The notes below the pieces were generated by a model. That model was not told where the DNA came from, made no database searches, and worked only from the letters and a program-made list of their open reading frames with translations. The position numbers and the translations under genes are program-made. A DNA stretch of 64,000 bases from Scilla litardierei (lineage: Eukaryota; Streptophyta; Magnoliopsida; Asparagales; Asparagaceae). Positions 1-11,096 of the stretch are shown piece after piece. The stretch covers positions 285,202,165 through 285,266,164 of the forward strand of contig CM061142.1 in NCBI GenBank assembly GCA_030789695.1, given 5' to 3'. Each line of letters opens with the position of its first letter. Position 1 is the stretch's first letter.

Positions 1-1510
1 CTTGCTTTCACACAGAAAGACTTAAGCTCTCACACAGAGAGATCTCAACCAATTCCCATACAGAAGGTTATACTCTCACACAGAGAGTAACTAGCTCTCA
101 CACAGAAAACTAGGGTTTCAATGAAATAACAAAGTAAAACAAATACTCTTACCTATGCCTTGAGATGTACTTACTCATAAATGAATGCAAGGCATGGTAG
201 AGGATCTCCAAGTGTTGAGATATGCTTGAGAGCACTTGGATGAATTCCCTTGAGCTGGACTTCAATGCATGAAGAGGAATGAGAGCTCAAAAGAGGGAAT
301 TGAGGGAGTTTGTGAGTTGCTTATAGATCTCTTGAGATATTCAATAGCATCAAGAAGTATAAGAGATGGCAACACACTCATATATATAGGAACCCTATAT
401 CAAACCCCAAAACCCAAGAAAACAGCCAAAGAATCGATTCTGCAACGGCTGGAAACTGGGCGAAAACGACAGGAACAGTCGACTGATGATCAAAATACAG
501 TCGACTGATCAACGGCTAGAAAATATCCAACGGCTATAATCTGAGCCAGGACAGTCGACTGATGAAGTCGATACAGTCGACTGTAAACAGGACAGGCTCC
601 TGTAAATCCTTCAGCAGGCGACTGCTGCAGGGGATGGAATAAAACAGAGAGCTGCACTCTTTCTCCAGTTAAGCACACAGGCGACTGATGTCAATAATAC
701 AGTCGACTGTCTATTAGTCAGGCGACTGTAAAACCTTAATCAGTCGTCTGTTAAATAAGATGGAGAAAAGACAGAGAGATGCAGAGATTGCACTTATGCT
801 ACTCAGGCAACTGATGACCAATCTACAGGCGACTGTAAATATACAGGCGACTGTAAACTGACCAGTAGTCGACTGTGTGTAAAGCTCAAGTTTGAGTCAA
901 TTGAAATGTTGACTTGAGCTGTGTATATCAGGCGACTATAGAAGGTTCTACAGGCGACTGTAGAAGGATCTACATGCGACTGTAGAAGGATCTACATGCG
1001 ACTGTAGAAGGATCTACATGCGACTGGAAATCACCCAGTCGACGTTGTTCCTTCAGCAGGCGACTGATGGAAAGCCAGAGACTCCAAATGAGTCTTTGGA
1101 CAAAGTGAACCTATTGGGTTAGATTCTATGATAATCCTAAGGCTCATTAAGATGGTTAAATGCATATGCATGATTGAGTAAACTATCTAACAAGGCATTA
1201 CATTAATCCTAGACTCAAAAGAGAGAGAAAGCAATAAAGTAAATTACATGGATTACAATGCTTTCATTAGAGTCTAAGTCTTCAATCTTGATGCCTTGAT
1301 TGCTCTCCATCATCTCCAAGCTTTGGCACTCCTTGAGTCCAAGCAATGGTCCTTCTTCACTTGATGTCCATCCTTGCACTGAGTGATTAGTCTCCAAGAA
1401 AGATATTCTAGGAATGAAACTGAGAGACTAAAACATGAGAGTCATTAGCAACAACATAATGTTATGATCATCATCAAAATAAGATTGGTATGAAACACCA
1501 ATAATCAACA
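1..1510 (-). repeat. Sirevirus-type Ty1/copia LTR, minus orientation, partial
   Basis: Read on the minus strand the LTR starts at 1510 with TGTTGATTATTGG and runs off the window start. It is directly preceded (minus sense) by a polypurine tract, seen on the plus strand as ATCTCCCCCTTTTTGATGA. This TGTTG start plus a PPT next to TCATCATCAAAA is the usual 3' end of plant Sireviruses. A minus-strand TATA box (CTATATATATG) lies near 379-390. Bases 20-110 hold three copies of the near-palindrome CTCTCACACAGAGAG. No LTR 3' end is visible, so the element boundary is outside the window. Confidence 0.75.
470..1070. repeat. Cluster of CAGTCGACTG palindromes in the LTR
   Basis: The perfect palindrome CAGTCGACTG and one-base variants (CAGGCGACTG, ATGCGACTG) recur more than fifteen times, at irregular spacing of about 15-60 bp. 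Around 930-1030 a 22-bp unit (GTAGAAGGATCTACATGCGACT) is locally tandem. The cluster lies downstream (minus sense) of the LTR start and upstream of the TATA box, so in U3. Function is unknown; repeated palindromes have been reported in Sirevirus LTRs. Confidence 0.8.
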
Positions 1511-1860
1511 ATCTCCCCCTTTTTGATGATGACACACATTATGTAAAATACAAAGTATTAAAGCACAATGCTAATGAGCTCCCCCTACTTATACGCACCA
1601 ATTATACAATGAGCTACATAATAGTAAATACTCATTCTACCAAATAAGATCATGGTGACATATAATAGGCATGGATAACATATACCAATTGTAATGGACA
1701 AAATCATGCAAACATGAATGGTTTATCTAATCCCATATATCTCTCCCCATAGATATATCTCTCCCCGTATGCATATGAATATATCTCCCCATATATATAT
1801 TTACATAATGCATATATCTCTCCCCCTTGACAAATTATTTCTGTTTTAGATACATATTGT
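1511..1860 (-). other. Internal 3' end of Sirevirus-type element with several PPT-like tracts
   Basis: Immediately inside the LTR are repeated pyrimidine tracts on the plus strand (CTCCCCCT, CTCTCCCC, ATCTCTCCCCC) separated by AT-rich sequence. On the minus strand these are polypurine tracts. Multiple PPT copies next to the 3' LTR are a known Sirevirus trait. No coding sequence is seen. Confidence 0.6.
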
Positions 1861-2284
1861 GACTTAATTGGAATTGAAAGTGATTAGGGTGAAAGGTCAA
1901 CTAAACAGTGTCCGAAAAATATGAGAAAAATATCGGGACGACCATGTCGATGAGAGGGTCGACACTAAGATGATCGGTCACGGGCTAGGGTAACGGAAAA
2001 CGGAACTAAAAATAGAAAGATCAAACGTCAAAGGTAAAAGTTACGACACCCCTTCACACAAAGCTGTTTTGCGGAAGAATGAGCCGTGAAATGACGTTCA
2101 CGAAAAATTCCACAAATAAGCACTCTCTCAAAGAGTCACAAAGACATATCACATCGCATGTTTGGGACACGAGAAGAGGCAACTAAAAATACGTGTACGA
2201 AAGGAAAGTACACGCACGAAAAACGTACGATCGAAAAGCGACCGTGACAATTTCAATCATATATGTTAGTTTGTATATGATTAG
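1861..2284. other. Unassigned sequence before decayed gypsy pol
   Basis: About 420 bp with no ORF and no recognisable element end. It has a moderate density of TCGA-containing words. It may be leader or gag remains of the decayed gypsy element that follows, but nothing in the sequence proves it. Confidence 0.3.
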
Positions 2285-3412
2285 ACTTAATGTTCATGAC
2301 TTTAGGTATTGTGCTAGAAGTCGATAGACTCTTCCTTACCCTATTAGACTTAGGAGCCTCTTATGGCTTCATGTCGATTCAATTTGTTAACCAACACGCC
2401 ATTTCTATTACACCTCTTACATCTTATCAGGACGTCAACATGGGCGGTGGTGTACTAAAGACCATTAGCGGGTGCTTCTTACGTCCCATAGTGATTTTTG
2501 GATGAGAGCTTTATGCAGATTTCATTATTATCGATATGCTGAGTTTCAACATCTTCTTCGGGATGGTCTGGTTGGATTACATCATGCCACCTTCAACTAT
2601 CACAATGAAAAATTGGCGATCAATCAAGATTTGAATTCATCAAAACGGAAAGACTAGTGAAGTTCAAAGGTAGACCGATGACGAAAGTAGTGACTACTAT
2701 GAATGTTGAATCAAATAAACCAGAAGTGGTACGGGAATTCGAGGATGTATTTCCTGACGACCTTACATGGTTGCCTTCAGATCATGCACTTGAGTTCCCA
2801 ATTGAAATGATGTCGGGCATCCAGACAATCTCTATAGCACCTTACGTATGGCACCACTCGAGTTAGAAGAAGTTCGAACCTAGTTGGATGATGAAAGGAT
2901 GGATACGACACAATGTATCCTCGTGGGTTGTCCTGGTACTATTGATGAAGAATAAGAACGGATCTAGATGAATGTGCATCGACTATATAGAGCTAAATAA
3001 GGTGACAATGAAGAACAAGTACCATCTTCCTCGTATCGATGACATATTCGATCAACTTGGTGGATCAGGCATCTTTTCAAAATTGGACCCGAGGAGATGA
3101 TATCACCAGTTGAAGGTTAAGAAGGAGCATATTCACAAGACTACATTCAGAACCAAGTATGGACACTACTAGTACTTAGTGACGCTGTTTGGTGTGACCA
3201 ATGCACAATCGTTATTCATGAGCCGCATGAACCAAGTATTATGCAAGTATTTGGATACGTTCATATTGGTCTACATTAACGACATTCTGGTATATTCGAA
3301 GGATGATCAAGAGCACGCAAAACATTTGAGAAAGGTTTTAGAGACATTGATACAACACCAACTGTATGCCAACTCTAGAGAACTTATTCTTCATTGCCAA
3401 AGTTGTCATTAA
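2285..3412 (+). pseudogene. Decayed Ty3/gypsy (chromovirus-type) protease and reverse transcriptase
   Basis: Fragments in several frames keep the order of gypsy pol. At 2290-2505 is a retropepsin-like stretch (LDLGASYGFMS). At 2657-2866 is the pre-RT linker (VVREFEDVFPDDL) ending at a TAG. At 2970-3170 RT blocks are readable ([17 protein letters not shown]). At 3179-3412 is the RT palm (LFGVTNAQSLFMS, YINDILVYSK). The catalytic FIDD-type motif reads YINDI, so one of the two essential aspartates is lost. Stops occur between nearly all blocks. The wording resembles Tekay or Reina chromoviruses more than Tat or Athila. RNase H, integrase and LTRs are not found. It is dead. Confidence 0.85.
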
Positions 3413-3965
3413 ATTAATAATGGACGGGGTTAGCTACATCGATCAAATTTAACAGTGAATTAAAAATGGTTGAGGTTGGCAGCCCTAGCCAAAATGGCAA
3501 TGAATTAATAATAGCTGGGGTTGGCAACCCTGGCCATTTTTAGCGTGAAATCACTCAAAATGCTGACGTGGCAAAAGTTGGTTGATTTTAGTAAATATTT
3601 TTTTAATTTGGTCGATTTTTTGTAATTATATTTAATTTTTGAATTTTTTTCAAAAAATTGTTATTCATTTAATAAAACCTGTATTTTTCACTTTTATTTA
3701 CAAAACATCAACGCATTATGGCATGTCGGTGCTACGAAAGTTTCAACAGCCAGTGTGACATTGCTTTTTATGTTTTGGGTGTTGAGTGAGGTGTTGAGAT
3801 TGGTAACCCGACTATAAATTGTACCAAATCACGTGAACTCCCATGAAAGAAAATTAAATGGAAAAAGGAATAAAAAGATGTCGATTTGCCAACACTGACA
3901 CTAAACTTAGTTCTCTTCGAACTAAATTAGACTTGGTTCAAAAAAGATGTCAGAGTTGACAACCC
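3413..3965. repeat. Noncoding AT-rich stretch with three short diverged direct repeats
   Basis: At 3413-3545 a unit of about 55-60 bp recurs three times, recognisable from AATTAATAATGG...GGGGTTAGC, AATTAAAAATGG...GAGGTTGGC and AATTAATAATAG...GGGGTTGGC. The rest to 3965 is AT-rich with no ORF. The left boundary of the large Sirevirus-type element is at its end. Origin unknown. Confidence 0.4.
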
Positions 3966-5452
3966 TGTTAGGACCTGAGATGGCAAAGAGAACACTAGAA
4001 TGGGGGTGAATAGTGTTTATAAAAATTAAAATTCCTCTAGATATCTCCCTAGAATTAATAAAGAGTTACCTAGTATTAATCCTAATCAACACAAAATAAT
4101 ACTTGCAATAATAAAGTTAAGTTGCGAAAATTAAGTGCAAGTAAATAACAATTGCGAAAATTAAGAGCATGATGTATCCTGGTTCCCCACTCCCGGGTAA
4201 TTCAGTCCCCGAAACTCTTGTCGGGCTTTAACCCACTATTTTCGGTAAATAATACAAACCACCTCACGCTAAAAGGACTTACAACCACCTTACCTACACC
4301 AAGGATTTTCCCTTGCCTCACAAGCCGATGGCTTTTCCTTGCCTCACAATCTGAAGACTTTCACAACTCACTACACCCAAGTGAGAAAAATACTTACAAT
4401 GCTTTTGTAGGATTACCTATAGCCTTTTCAATTTGAAGCCCAAGTGTTGAAGTATAGCTATAGGATGATCTTGATCTCAAAGATAAGAAATTTTGAAGCT
4501 TTGGAAAATCAAGAAAATAAGGCCAAAAAATATTTGAAAAGCAATTTAAAATATGGACAAGAGAAGATTTTAAGAGCTTGAGAAAGAACTTTGAAAAACC
4601 TTTTGAAACAATAATTTTAGATGAAAAATCTTCTTGTATGAAACCTAAGCTCAACCCCTATATTTATAAAGATGAAAATCATTTTTTAAAAAAACTATAT
4701 CAGAAATTCATCAATCAAGGAGATTTGAAATTTAAAATTCAAATTGTTTTCAAAAGACTTTTCCAACATTTGTATGCATTTAAGCAAGGAGACTTTTGAA
4801 AATAATTTCAAATTCATTTCAAAAATATTTCCAAAATATGTTTGCATTAATCAAGGAGACTTTTGAAAAACATGTCATTCATTTCAAACATATTTTCAAA
4901 ATATTTCTCCAATAGCTATATGCAATAATTAAAATGATTTTGAAAATCTAGCCATTTGACCAGATGCCAGGCTGTCTGCTGGTAGTCGATTACCACAGAA
5001 AGGTAGTCGACTCCCAGAGACTTCCTAGTATAGGCTTTGGGCTCGAAAACTTAGGAAAAATATCTAAAACATTTTAAATCATTTTTGACATAATCCAAAG
5101 TGTGTGTGGGCTTAATCAAAAAGGCCTTAACACATTCCTAAGACTCAAATAAAAGTCAAAATTAAATATTATATTTTAGCTTGCAATTCTTCTTGTTGAC
5201 TTCATTTGAACTTGAATTCATTTGTTCCTTGCATATTTGCTCCTAGCCTTCTTTGATTTGTTTGCTCCATCACATTTGAGCTTTCTTAATTTGAGCTCCC
5301 TTCATTCATTGCTCTCATTTGTGTAATGCATATTTGCTTCATAAACTATATTAAAAAGACATTTCTTGCACACAAACTCAATGAAAATATTAATAGCATA
5401 ATATGTTGCTCATCATCAAAATAACCACGGGGTGGAGACTCAGTATCCAACA
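3966..5452 (-). repeat. 3' LTR of the gag-only Sirevirus-type element
   Basis: On the minus strand it begins TGTTGGATACTGAG at 5452 and ends CAGGTCCTAACA at 3966, so it has TG...CA ends. The partner LTR at 24371 starts (plus sense) TGTTGGAACCTGAGATGG against TGTTAGGACCTGAGATGG here. A minus-strand TATA box (TTTATAAATA) is at 4661-4670. At 4980-5025 lies a TAGTCGACT-type palindrome. The LTR pair differs at many sites, so the insertion is old compared with the elements nested in it. Confidence 0.85.
4705..4915. repeat. About 69-bp direct repeats inside the LTR
   Basis: The words TCAAGGAGATTTGAAA (4714), GCAAGGAGACTTTTGAAA (4783) and TCAAGGAGACTTTTGAAA (4851) are spaced 69 and 68 bp apart and sit in similar AT-rich sequence. 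The same array is present in the partner LTR near 31895-32060, so it predates the insertion. Confidence 0.65.
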
Positions 5453-5468
5453 TTCTCCCCCTTTTTGA
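5453..5468 (-). other. Polypurine tract of the gag-only Sirevirus-type element
   Basis: The plus strand reads TTCTCCCCCTTTTTGA directly after the LTR end CCAACA. On the minus strand this is TCAAAAAGGGGGAGAA, a standard plus-strand primer site. A second pyrimidine tract (CTCTCCCCCCCTTT) lies at 5522-5535. Confidence 0.8.
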
Positions 5469-5989
5469 TGATGACAACATATTGCATAAAACATAAAAAC
5501 TATGCAATGTCATGCATATCTCTCTCCCCCCCTTTGGCATCATTTAAAAAGGTAAACCCGAATAATATAGCAAGTGCAAGAAAAAAAATTCTTACATATG
5601 CTCCCACTCAAATTTTGCATAATTGAAGTTGGGTCTCCCACGTAATGTATGCATGGATTTAGAGATTCATTGGGAGCTCCTATTAATCCCTTCTAATTTT
5701 GGTACCATAAAATCAAACATATAATTTTGGTACCCTTTCTTTGTTGGTTCGTGGGATTAGTCATATATAATAATATAAAAATCATCTAATATGGAACCAA
5801 ACCTAGTTGGGTTGAGATTTTCCATAAATAAATTTATAATCCCTACAAAAATGAACGTTGTTCATAAAACTAGAAATGTAATTGTCTTTCATTTGGACGG
5901 CTCCAATTTTGGAAATCCAAACTTTGACATATCCATTTTTAGTTTTAGGAACTATAGCTTGATGATGAGAATCCTAGTATTTTGAGTAG
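5469..5989 (-). other. Noncoding 3' internal region of the Sirevirus-type element
   Basis: Between the gag end and the PPT there is about 500 bp of AT-rich sequence without domains. A full-length Sirevirus would carry several kilobases of pol here. The deletion junction is not identifiable. Confidence 0.5.
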
Positions 5990-6444
5990 TCACCTTGTAA
6001 CCTAAGCCATGTTTGCTAGTTGATGGTCTTTGTGAGATAATCAAGCTATCTAAATTTTCTTTACCCTTATTGAATTTTGCTACATTATTAACCAGATTCT
6101 CGTGCTTTGACTTAATGTCGGTCATGTTCTTTTTCTAAGTATCTAAACCTATTTCCTAGGTCTTTATATTCTAGGCTAAGCAATTTATTCTTTTCTTCTA
6201 GATCTTTATTCTTACTAATCAATTTTATATTTTCTTTCCTAATCTTTTCTAGCTCAAGATTAGGAGAATTAGTTTCACAAGATTTATGCTTCTTTTTTAG
6301 AGTTAAAATCTCTCTAAGTGTTTTCTCATATTTAGCATAAAGTCTATGAAACTCCTCCTTATAATCAAGGTCCTCATTATCGCTACTATCGCTTTCACTA
6401 GAGTTCAGGTTAAAGTTTATATTGGGATCTCCTCGTGTCATGAA
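5990..6444 (-). pseudogene. Sirevirus-type gag, C-terminal coiled-coil part
   Basis: The minus strand from 6444 reads CFMTRGDPNINFNLNSS and a serine/aspartate-rich linker, then a lysine/glutamate-rich coiled coil (KIRKENIKLISKNKDLEEKN) down to 6112. After a one-base frameshift near 6112 the typical Sirevirus gag C-terminal words follow (FNKGKENLDSLIISQR, KHGLGYK) to about 5990. The upstream part of the gene is at 15471-15937 and 24048-24345, separated by two nested elements. Broken by a frameshift and by the insertions. Confidence 0.8.
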
Positions 6445-7050
6445 GCACATGTTGGGGTTTTGGCGGACCCCCAGAGCTCGGATCCGTATCCGTCCTAAGT
6501 CGGACGGACTACGGAGGCACAAAAGCGCAGCGGAAAAACAGAAATCAAATTTCTACACTAGCTAAACTATTTAGCTAGGCTCTGGGGAGCCAGAACCTAG
6601 CCCGATCTATGCCGACTTGGAGTGGGTCTGACCACCCCAAGAAGGATCTACACTAAGCGACTAATTAAAAATTACGCTAAAAACCGCTTAATCCACATAC
6701 CCGGAATCTTGGCCCTGGAGCAGGCAAGATGTACCGCACCGTCTTGTGAAGCTCCTCGTAGCCGAGCCGCGTTGACCCGATCTCCCTGAGCCGCCTCGCA
6801 CCCTCGCACCGATCCGCCCGAGCCGCTTTCGCCTCCGAGCCGATCACACGCGGCAGAAATTTTCACTTGAGAAGAACCCGCGTCTTAGACGTCCGGATCA
6901 GATCCAAACCCCCTTCGTAGTCGTGCTAGGACTACTCCGGAGAATAGGAAAATTAGAGAGAGAGATTTAGTCGCCGATCGAGCCTGCTCTAAAATTCTGG
7001 AGCTACTCGATCGTTGACTGGTGTGTGTTTCAACGAGGAGAGTGCACCCC

Positions 7051-7062
7051 TATTTATATAGG
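7051..7062 (-). promoter_or_regulatory. TATA box of the TR-GAG 3' LTR
   Basis: The plus strand reads TATTTATATAGG; the minus strand gives CCTATATAAATA, a strong plant TATA box, followed downstream by a short GC-balanced leader. The same box is at 13603-13614 in the 5' LTR, where it would drive the gag transcript. Confidence 0.65.
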
Positions 7063-7387
7063 GAGTGAGCACTCAACTTCTCGTTGCGGGCAATGTGGGA
7101 CAATCCCCATGAAGAGAAAAATAAATTAAGTCATTTGGCTTAATTTCAACTTTAAAGTTAGCCTTTCACAAAGTCAAACTTTAACGAATTAATTCTCCTC
7201 ACATACTAAACTTCAGACACCAACAAGCTATCAATCAGAAAAGCTTGGAATGGTGAACGCGTAGGAACTGACGGTGACGAATTTCGACTTCGTTTGACCC
7301 TTCAAACAATTGCTCAAAGTTTAGCAATTTTCACAAAATTCGTAGCCGTCATTAGGGTTTTCAAAAAAAAACTAATTTGACTTAAGT

Positions 7388-7815
7388 TGCGGGCGCGCCC
7401 GCTAGACTTAGCGGGCGCGCCCGCCCAAGGGGGCAAGGGCGGGCCGCCCGCCCGCTGCTGCAGCGGGCCGGCGCCCGCTATAGCAGCGGGCCGGCGCCCG
7501 CTATAGCAGCGGGCGCGGGCCCGCTGCTGCAGCGGGCCACGCCCGCTGTGCAACGGGCGTCGCCCGTTTGCCTTTGCACATGGGCCTTTTGGCCCAGTGG
7601 GTCTAACCCACTTCCCCTTGAACTCTTTCTGCGTTTCTGGGCTCGTTTGAGCTCCACGCCCGCTGTGCAACGGGCCACGCCCGCTGCTGCAGCGGGCCAC
7701 GCCCGCTGTGCAACGGGCGTCGCCCGTTTGCCTTTGCACATGGGCCTTTTGGACCAGTGGGTCTAACCCACTTCCCCTTGAACTCTTTCTGCGTTTCTGG
7801 GCTCGTTTGAGCTCC
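7388..7815. repeat. GC-rich palindrome block of the TR-GAG LTR, copy 1
   Basis: Tightly packed palindromes such as GCGGGCGCGCCCGC and CCGCTGCTGCAGCGG follow one another. The segment from 7521 to 7655 is repeated at 7681 to 7815 (offset 160 bp). In the partner LTR the block is at 13941-14165 with a different number and order of CCCGCTG...CAGCGGG units. It is the main length difference between the LTRs, so it is unstable. Confidence 0.8.
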
Positions 7816-9029
7816 GATTTGGACGCGGTTTGAACCTGTGTTTAGACCGGGACGATCCCGTCATCCAGGTAACCCTTTCCAACAAGTTTGTTCCTACTAA
7901 ATTCGTTGTAACTAATTTACAACACGTTTAGTCAAAGTTAGCATCTAATGCAACGTTGTGTCCCTATTGCTAATGCGACTAACTTTCACAACTTAACTTG
8001 TGAATATCATCAAATGACATTTCTCTCTATTCTATATTCCTATTACTAAGACACGAGCACTGCTCGGTGTGAGACCCTACAGCCTGACCTTACTACAGGT
8101 TGGGGCTCGAAACCCCTAGACGACGGTCACTACGAGCAGTAGCTGTCGTCCCTGTTTCAGAGTCATCATAACGTGATCGACCCTTTGACAAAAGTATCAT
8201 AGGGTTTGCATTGGCTGTGTCAGTGATGAATTCCGTTAGCTAAAATCCCTTCGTCAAGACTGTGTTATTGTTGGCCTAGGGTATGGTTTACTGTCAACCC
8301 TATTAGACAACATTGGTCAGTATACGGCGGTCTTTATTGTATACACGTTGTACTACTTGCAACGTACCCCGGCCGAGGATTAACACAAAGACCGTACTGA
8401 GCCTATAACACTAACTTCCCTTTAATGGAAGTGACGAATCCCATCTTAGTCATTTACTCACCTTGAGAGCTTCAAGTGCAACCCAACCTAAGATCTTTCA
8501 TCAGGACTGGTCCTCGAAGCTAGATCATGGGTCTAAGATACACCGTCCGCTCACAGGTTGGTACAGATGACTTCAGGTCTTAAGGATCAACTAACCTATC
8601 ATCACCCTAGAGTTATTAAAGACAGATCATTAAAGTTAACCATTTAATAACTCTAACTTGGTCGTTCAGTGAATTCATTCTCTAATGAGCACCTGTGTCT
8701 CGTCTCCGACTTCGCTAAGTCGAATGACTATGAGATCATTATTACCCGAAGGCAAGACGAAGACACAGTGATCTATCCGATGTGTCGATATCCAGTTCTC
8801 GACACATCTATGATCACGAACCGTTTAAGACTTGCGTTTCTATTCGGTCACTTACTTACTCATAATCGAGATCTCATCTAGATATGTAAGGACCTAACTA
8901 TAAGTCTATGGATATTATCTAAGTATATTAATACAAATCTTTTTATACCTAGAATAATACGTACCATATACGGTATGAACAAGACGTATAATCAAGATAA
9001 ATTGCCTTATGGGCATATATCTTCCTACA

Positions 9030-9041
9030 TCTCCCACTTGC
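9030..9041 (-). other. Polypurine tract of the TR-GAG element
   Basis: The plus strand TCTCCCACTTGC lies directly inside the 3' LTR. On the minus strand this reads GCAAGTGGGAGA followed by the LTR start TGTAGG. It fixes the minus orientation of the element. Confidence 0.75.
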
Positions 9042-10271
9042 ACTTAGGCTATTTATCTCGGTATCTCATACCGTTATAGCATATCAGTCACTTAGACATT
9101 TGATACGACAAACCTAAGAATGGTTCTACTAATAAGTATCTACAACGAATTTTAATGGATTGAAATTACATCTCTTGATCACACAGGGTTGATCCTTTGG
9201 AAAAATGATCTGGATCAATTTTCCTAACTTTGTATAGCTAACAGTTAGCTTATACGATTTAGATGTGGGGTCTAACATTTCCGTAAGTCAGTTCTAGCTT
9301 ATTCCACTTTATTGTGTCAATATGTCAAGTACATATTTGACACCCTAAGTCTCTATATATATACTATTAAATCAAAACAATTTTGACTTAATGATTTATA
9401 TAGAAGATTCATTAAAGTGAAAAAATCCTTTTTACTTAGTCCGAAAAACGGAACTAAGTATATGAGCTCGCTCCCACTGACTTTAAGAATTACCTGGTCA
9501 AATTTCTTTAACATAATATCTAAATCATATTTAGGTTTATGTGCAAAATATAACCATTTGGTAAGTGCCTCAGATGGAATGTACAAGTGTCAGATTCGGT
9601 TTGACGAATGAGTCAAGTCAAGATCGTTTTAAGGAAACTTGACATTGACTCGTTCAATCAAAACGTCCTACACTGTACTTATTCCTTTAACCACATTTAG
9701 TATTAGCTCTATTAATAACTAAATGTAGATAATCAAGAATTAATCTTGATTTGCGTATTTTTGTGTTCGCACACAATTTATACGCCCCCTGGAACCTGCA
9801 CTTAACTACTGATTGACTTCTAGCATTTAGTCAGCTCCAAAATCAATATTATCGAAGCAATACACCATTATTCGAAAAATATACGCAACCATCACAGAAA
9901 AGCCACATCCACAGAATTTAAGCCAATTCAATTTCAATTGCAACAAACGAGACATCCATTCCAAAACAACGGGTTCATTAAAAGAACCTTAATTTGTTTA
10001 TCAAAAATAAACCGTGAGTGCAAAGTACTCATTCATTGTTTTCGATCCTTAAAGATGATACATTTTATTCAAATAAGAAAAATATCATCTCCATCACGAT
10101 CAGCGTCTCCAGAAGTCTTTGAGCGGTCCCAACAGCAACTGTTGCTTTAATTGCCGACCGATCTCCGTGCTTCTCTAATCTCCAATTCTTATCAGCCACC
10201 TGTATACAGTACATAGATGTCTATAAGTATCTCATACTATATGAATGGAAATAATTGCATTTAATTGAATT
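9042..10271 (-). other. Noncoding 3' region of the TR-GAG element
   Basis: About 1.2 kb of AT-rich sequence between the gag stop and the PPT. No pol motif is readable in any frame and no ORF looks real. Confidence 0.5.
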
Positions 10272-11096
10272 TTAATTTGTACCTGAGGTGGAGACATCAG
10301 TATGCCCCTTCTTCTTCTCTGCAAGATAGATCTTGCAGTTCCTCTTCCAGTGGCCAATCTTGTGGCAATGGAAGCACTCAGATTTCGACGGGGCCCCTTT
10401 GTTCTTCTTCTTCCCATTCTTAGCCTTCGCAGGTTGTGGGACCTGCCTCTTCTTTCCTTTGCCTTTCGGCTTGTCGGAAGTAGCAGAGCCAACAACCAGT
10501 GCAGCCGGCTTCTTCTCAATCTCCTCAAATTGCCGGAGCATATTGAGGAGACCAGGAAGATCCGTCTCAAGGCTGTTCATTATAAAGCCAGTTATAAAGG
10601 GCTTGAACTCGGGAGTTAAAGACTTTAGGATAATGTCCGTGGACATCTCATTGTCCAGGACAAATCCTAACTGGGCGGCGTCCTCCACGTACCCGATCAT
10701 TTTGATAACATGATCTTGTACGGGTCCTGTCGTCATCTTCGTGCCCCAGAGGTTACTAGTAGCTTCGAACTTGGCAGCTCTGGATCGCTTGCCATACAAC
10801 TCTTGTGCATTAAGGAGTATGCTCTGAACATCCATATGTTCATGCTTCCTTTGCAGCTCGTTGGTCATCGAAGCTAGAGCAAGGCATCTTGCCTTCTCAG
10901 CATCCCTCTGGTACAACTTGAAGGCTTCTTTCTCTTCGTGGGTTGAATCCTCATCGGGCTTGTCCGGAGCGTCCTCGAATAATATGTATCCAATCCCAGC
11001 TAGGGAAAGGACCAACTTAATGTTCCTAAGCCAGTCTTTGTAGTTGGTTCCATCCAGCACGTTCTTTTCTACCATGTATTTTAGACCTGAGTCCAT
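10272..11096 (-). CDS. gag: Gag polyprotein with CCHC zinc knuckle, intact ORF
   Basis: A 274-residue open frame. The N-terminal part matches the copia gag fold (LDGTNYKDWLRNIKLVLSL, then YQRDAEKARCLALASM). The helical core follows (AQELYGKRSRAAKFEATSNL, LPGLLNMLRQFEEIEKK). A lysine-rich linker precedes one zinc knuckle near residues 239-252, CFHCHKIGHWKRNC, which keeps the full CX2CX4HX4C pattern for RNA binding. The chosen start MDSGLKYMVEKN matches the usual position just before the NYxxW motif. No protease or pol follows. The protein would form particles that package the element RNA, with enzymes supplied by another copia element. Confidence 0.9.
   Translation of the reverse strand: MDSGLKYMVEKNVLDGTNYKDWLRNIKLVLSLAGIGYILFEDAPDKPDEDSTHEEKEAFKLYQRDAEKARCLALASMTNELQRKHEHMDVQSILLNAQELYGKRSRAAKFEATSNLWGTKMTTGPVQDHVIKMIGYVEDAAQLGFVLDNEMSTDIILKSLTPEFKPFITGFIMNSLETDLPGLLNMLRQFEEIEKKPAALVVGSATSDKPKGKGKKRQVPQPAKAKNGKKKNKGAPSKSECFHCHKIGHWKRNCKIYLAEKKKGHTDVSTSGTN

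Larger units (their letters stand above)
6450..9029 (-). repeat. 3' LTR of the TR-GAG element
   Basis: 2580 bp. Plus-sense ends are TGTTGGGGTTTTGG (6450) and ATCTTCCTACA (9029); on the minus strand it starts TGTAGGAAGAT. It differs from the other LTR by scattered substitutions and by length in a GC-rich palindrome block, where this copy has an extra repeat of about 160-bp offset. Confidence 0.92.

Noticed and set aside
2285..3412. Possibility that the gypsy pol here belongs to the Tekay-type element at 52305
   Set aside because: Too far away and too decayed compared with it; the gag-pol parts cannot be linked.
7314..7766. Overlapping alanine/arginine-rich ORFs on both strands
   Set aside because: They come from the GC-rich palindrome block of the LTR, which is open in many frames by composition.
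8669..8881. A 70-residue ORF identical at 8669-8881 and 15105-15317
   Set aside because: Both are the same place in the two LTRs of one element, so identity is no sign of selection. No domain is seen.
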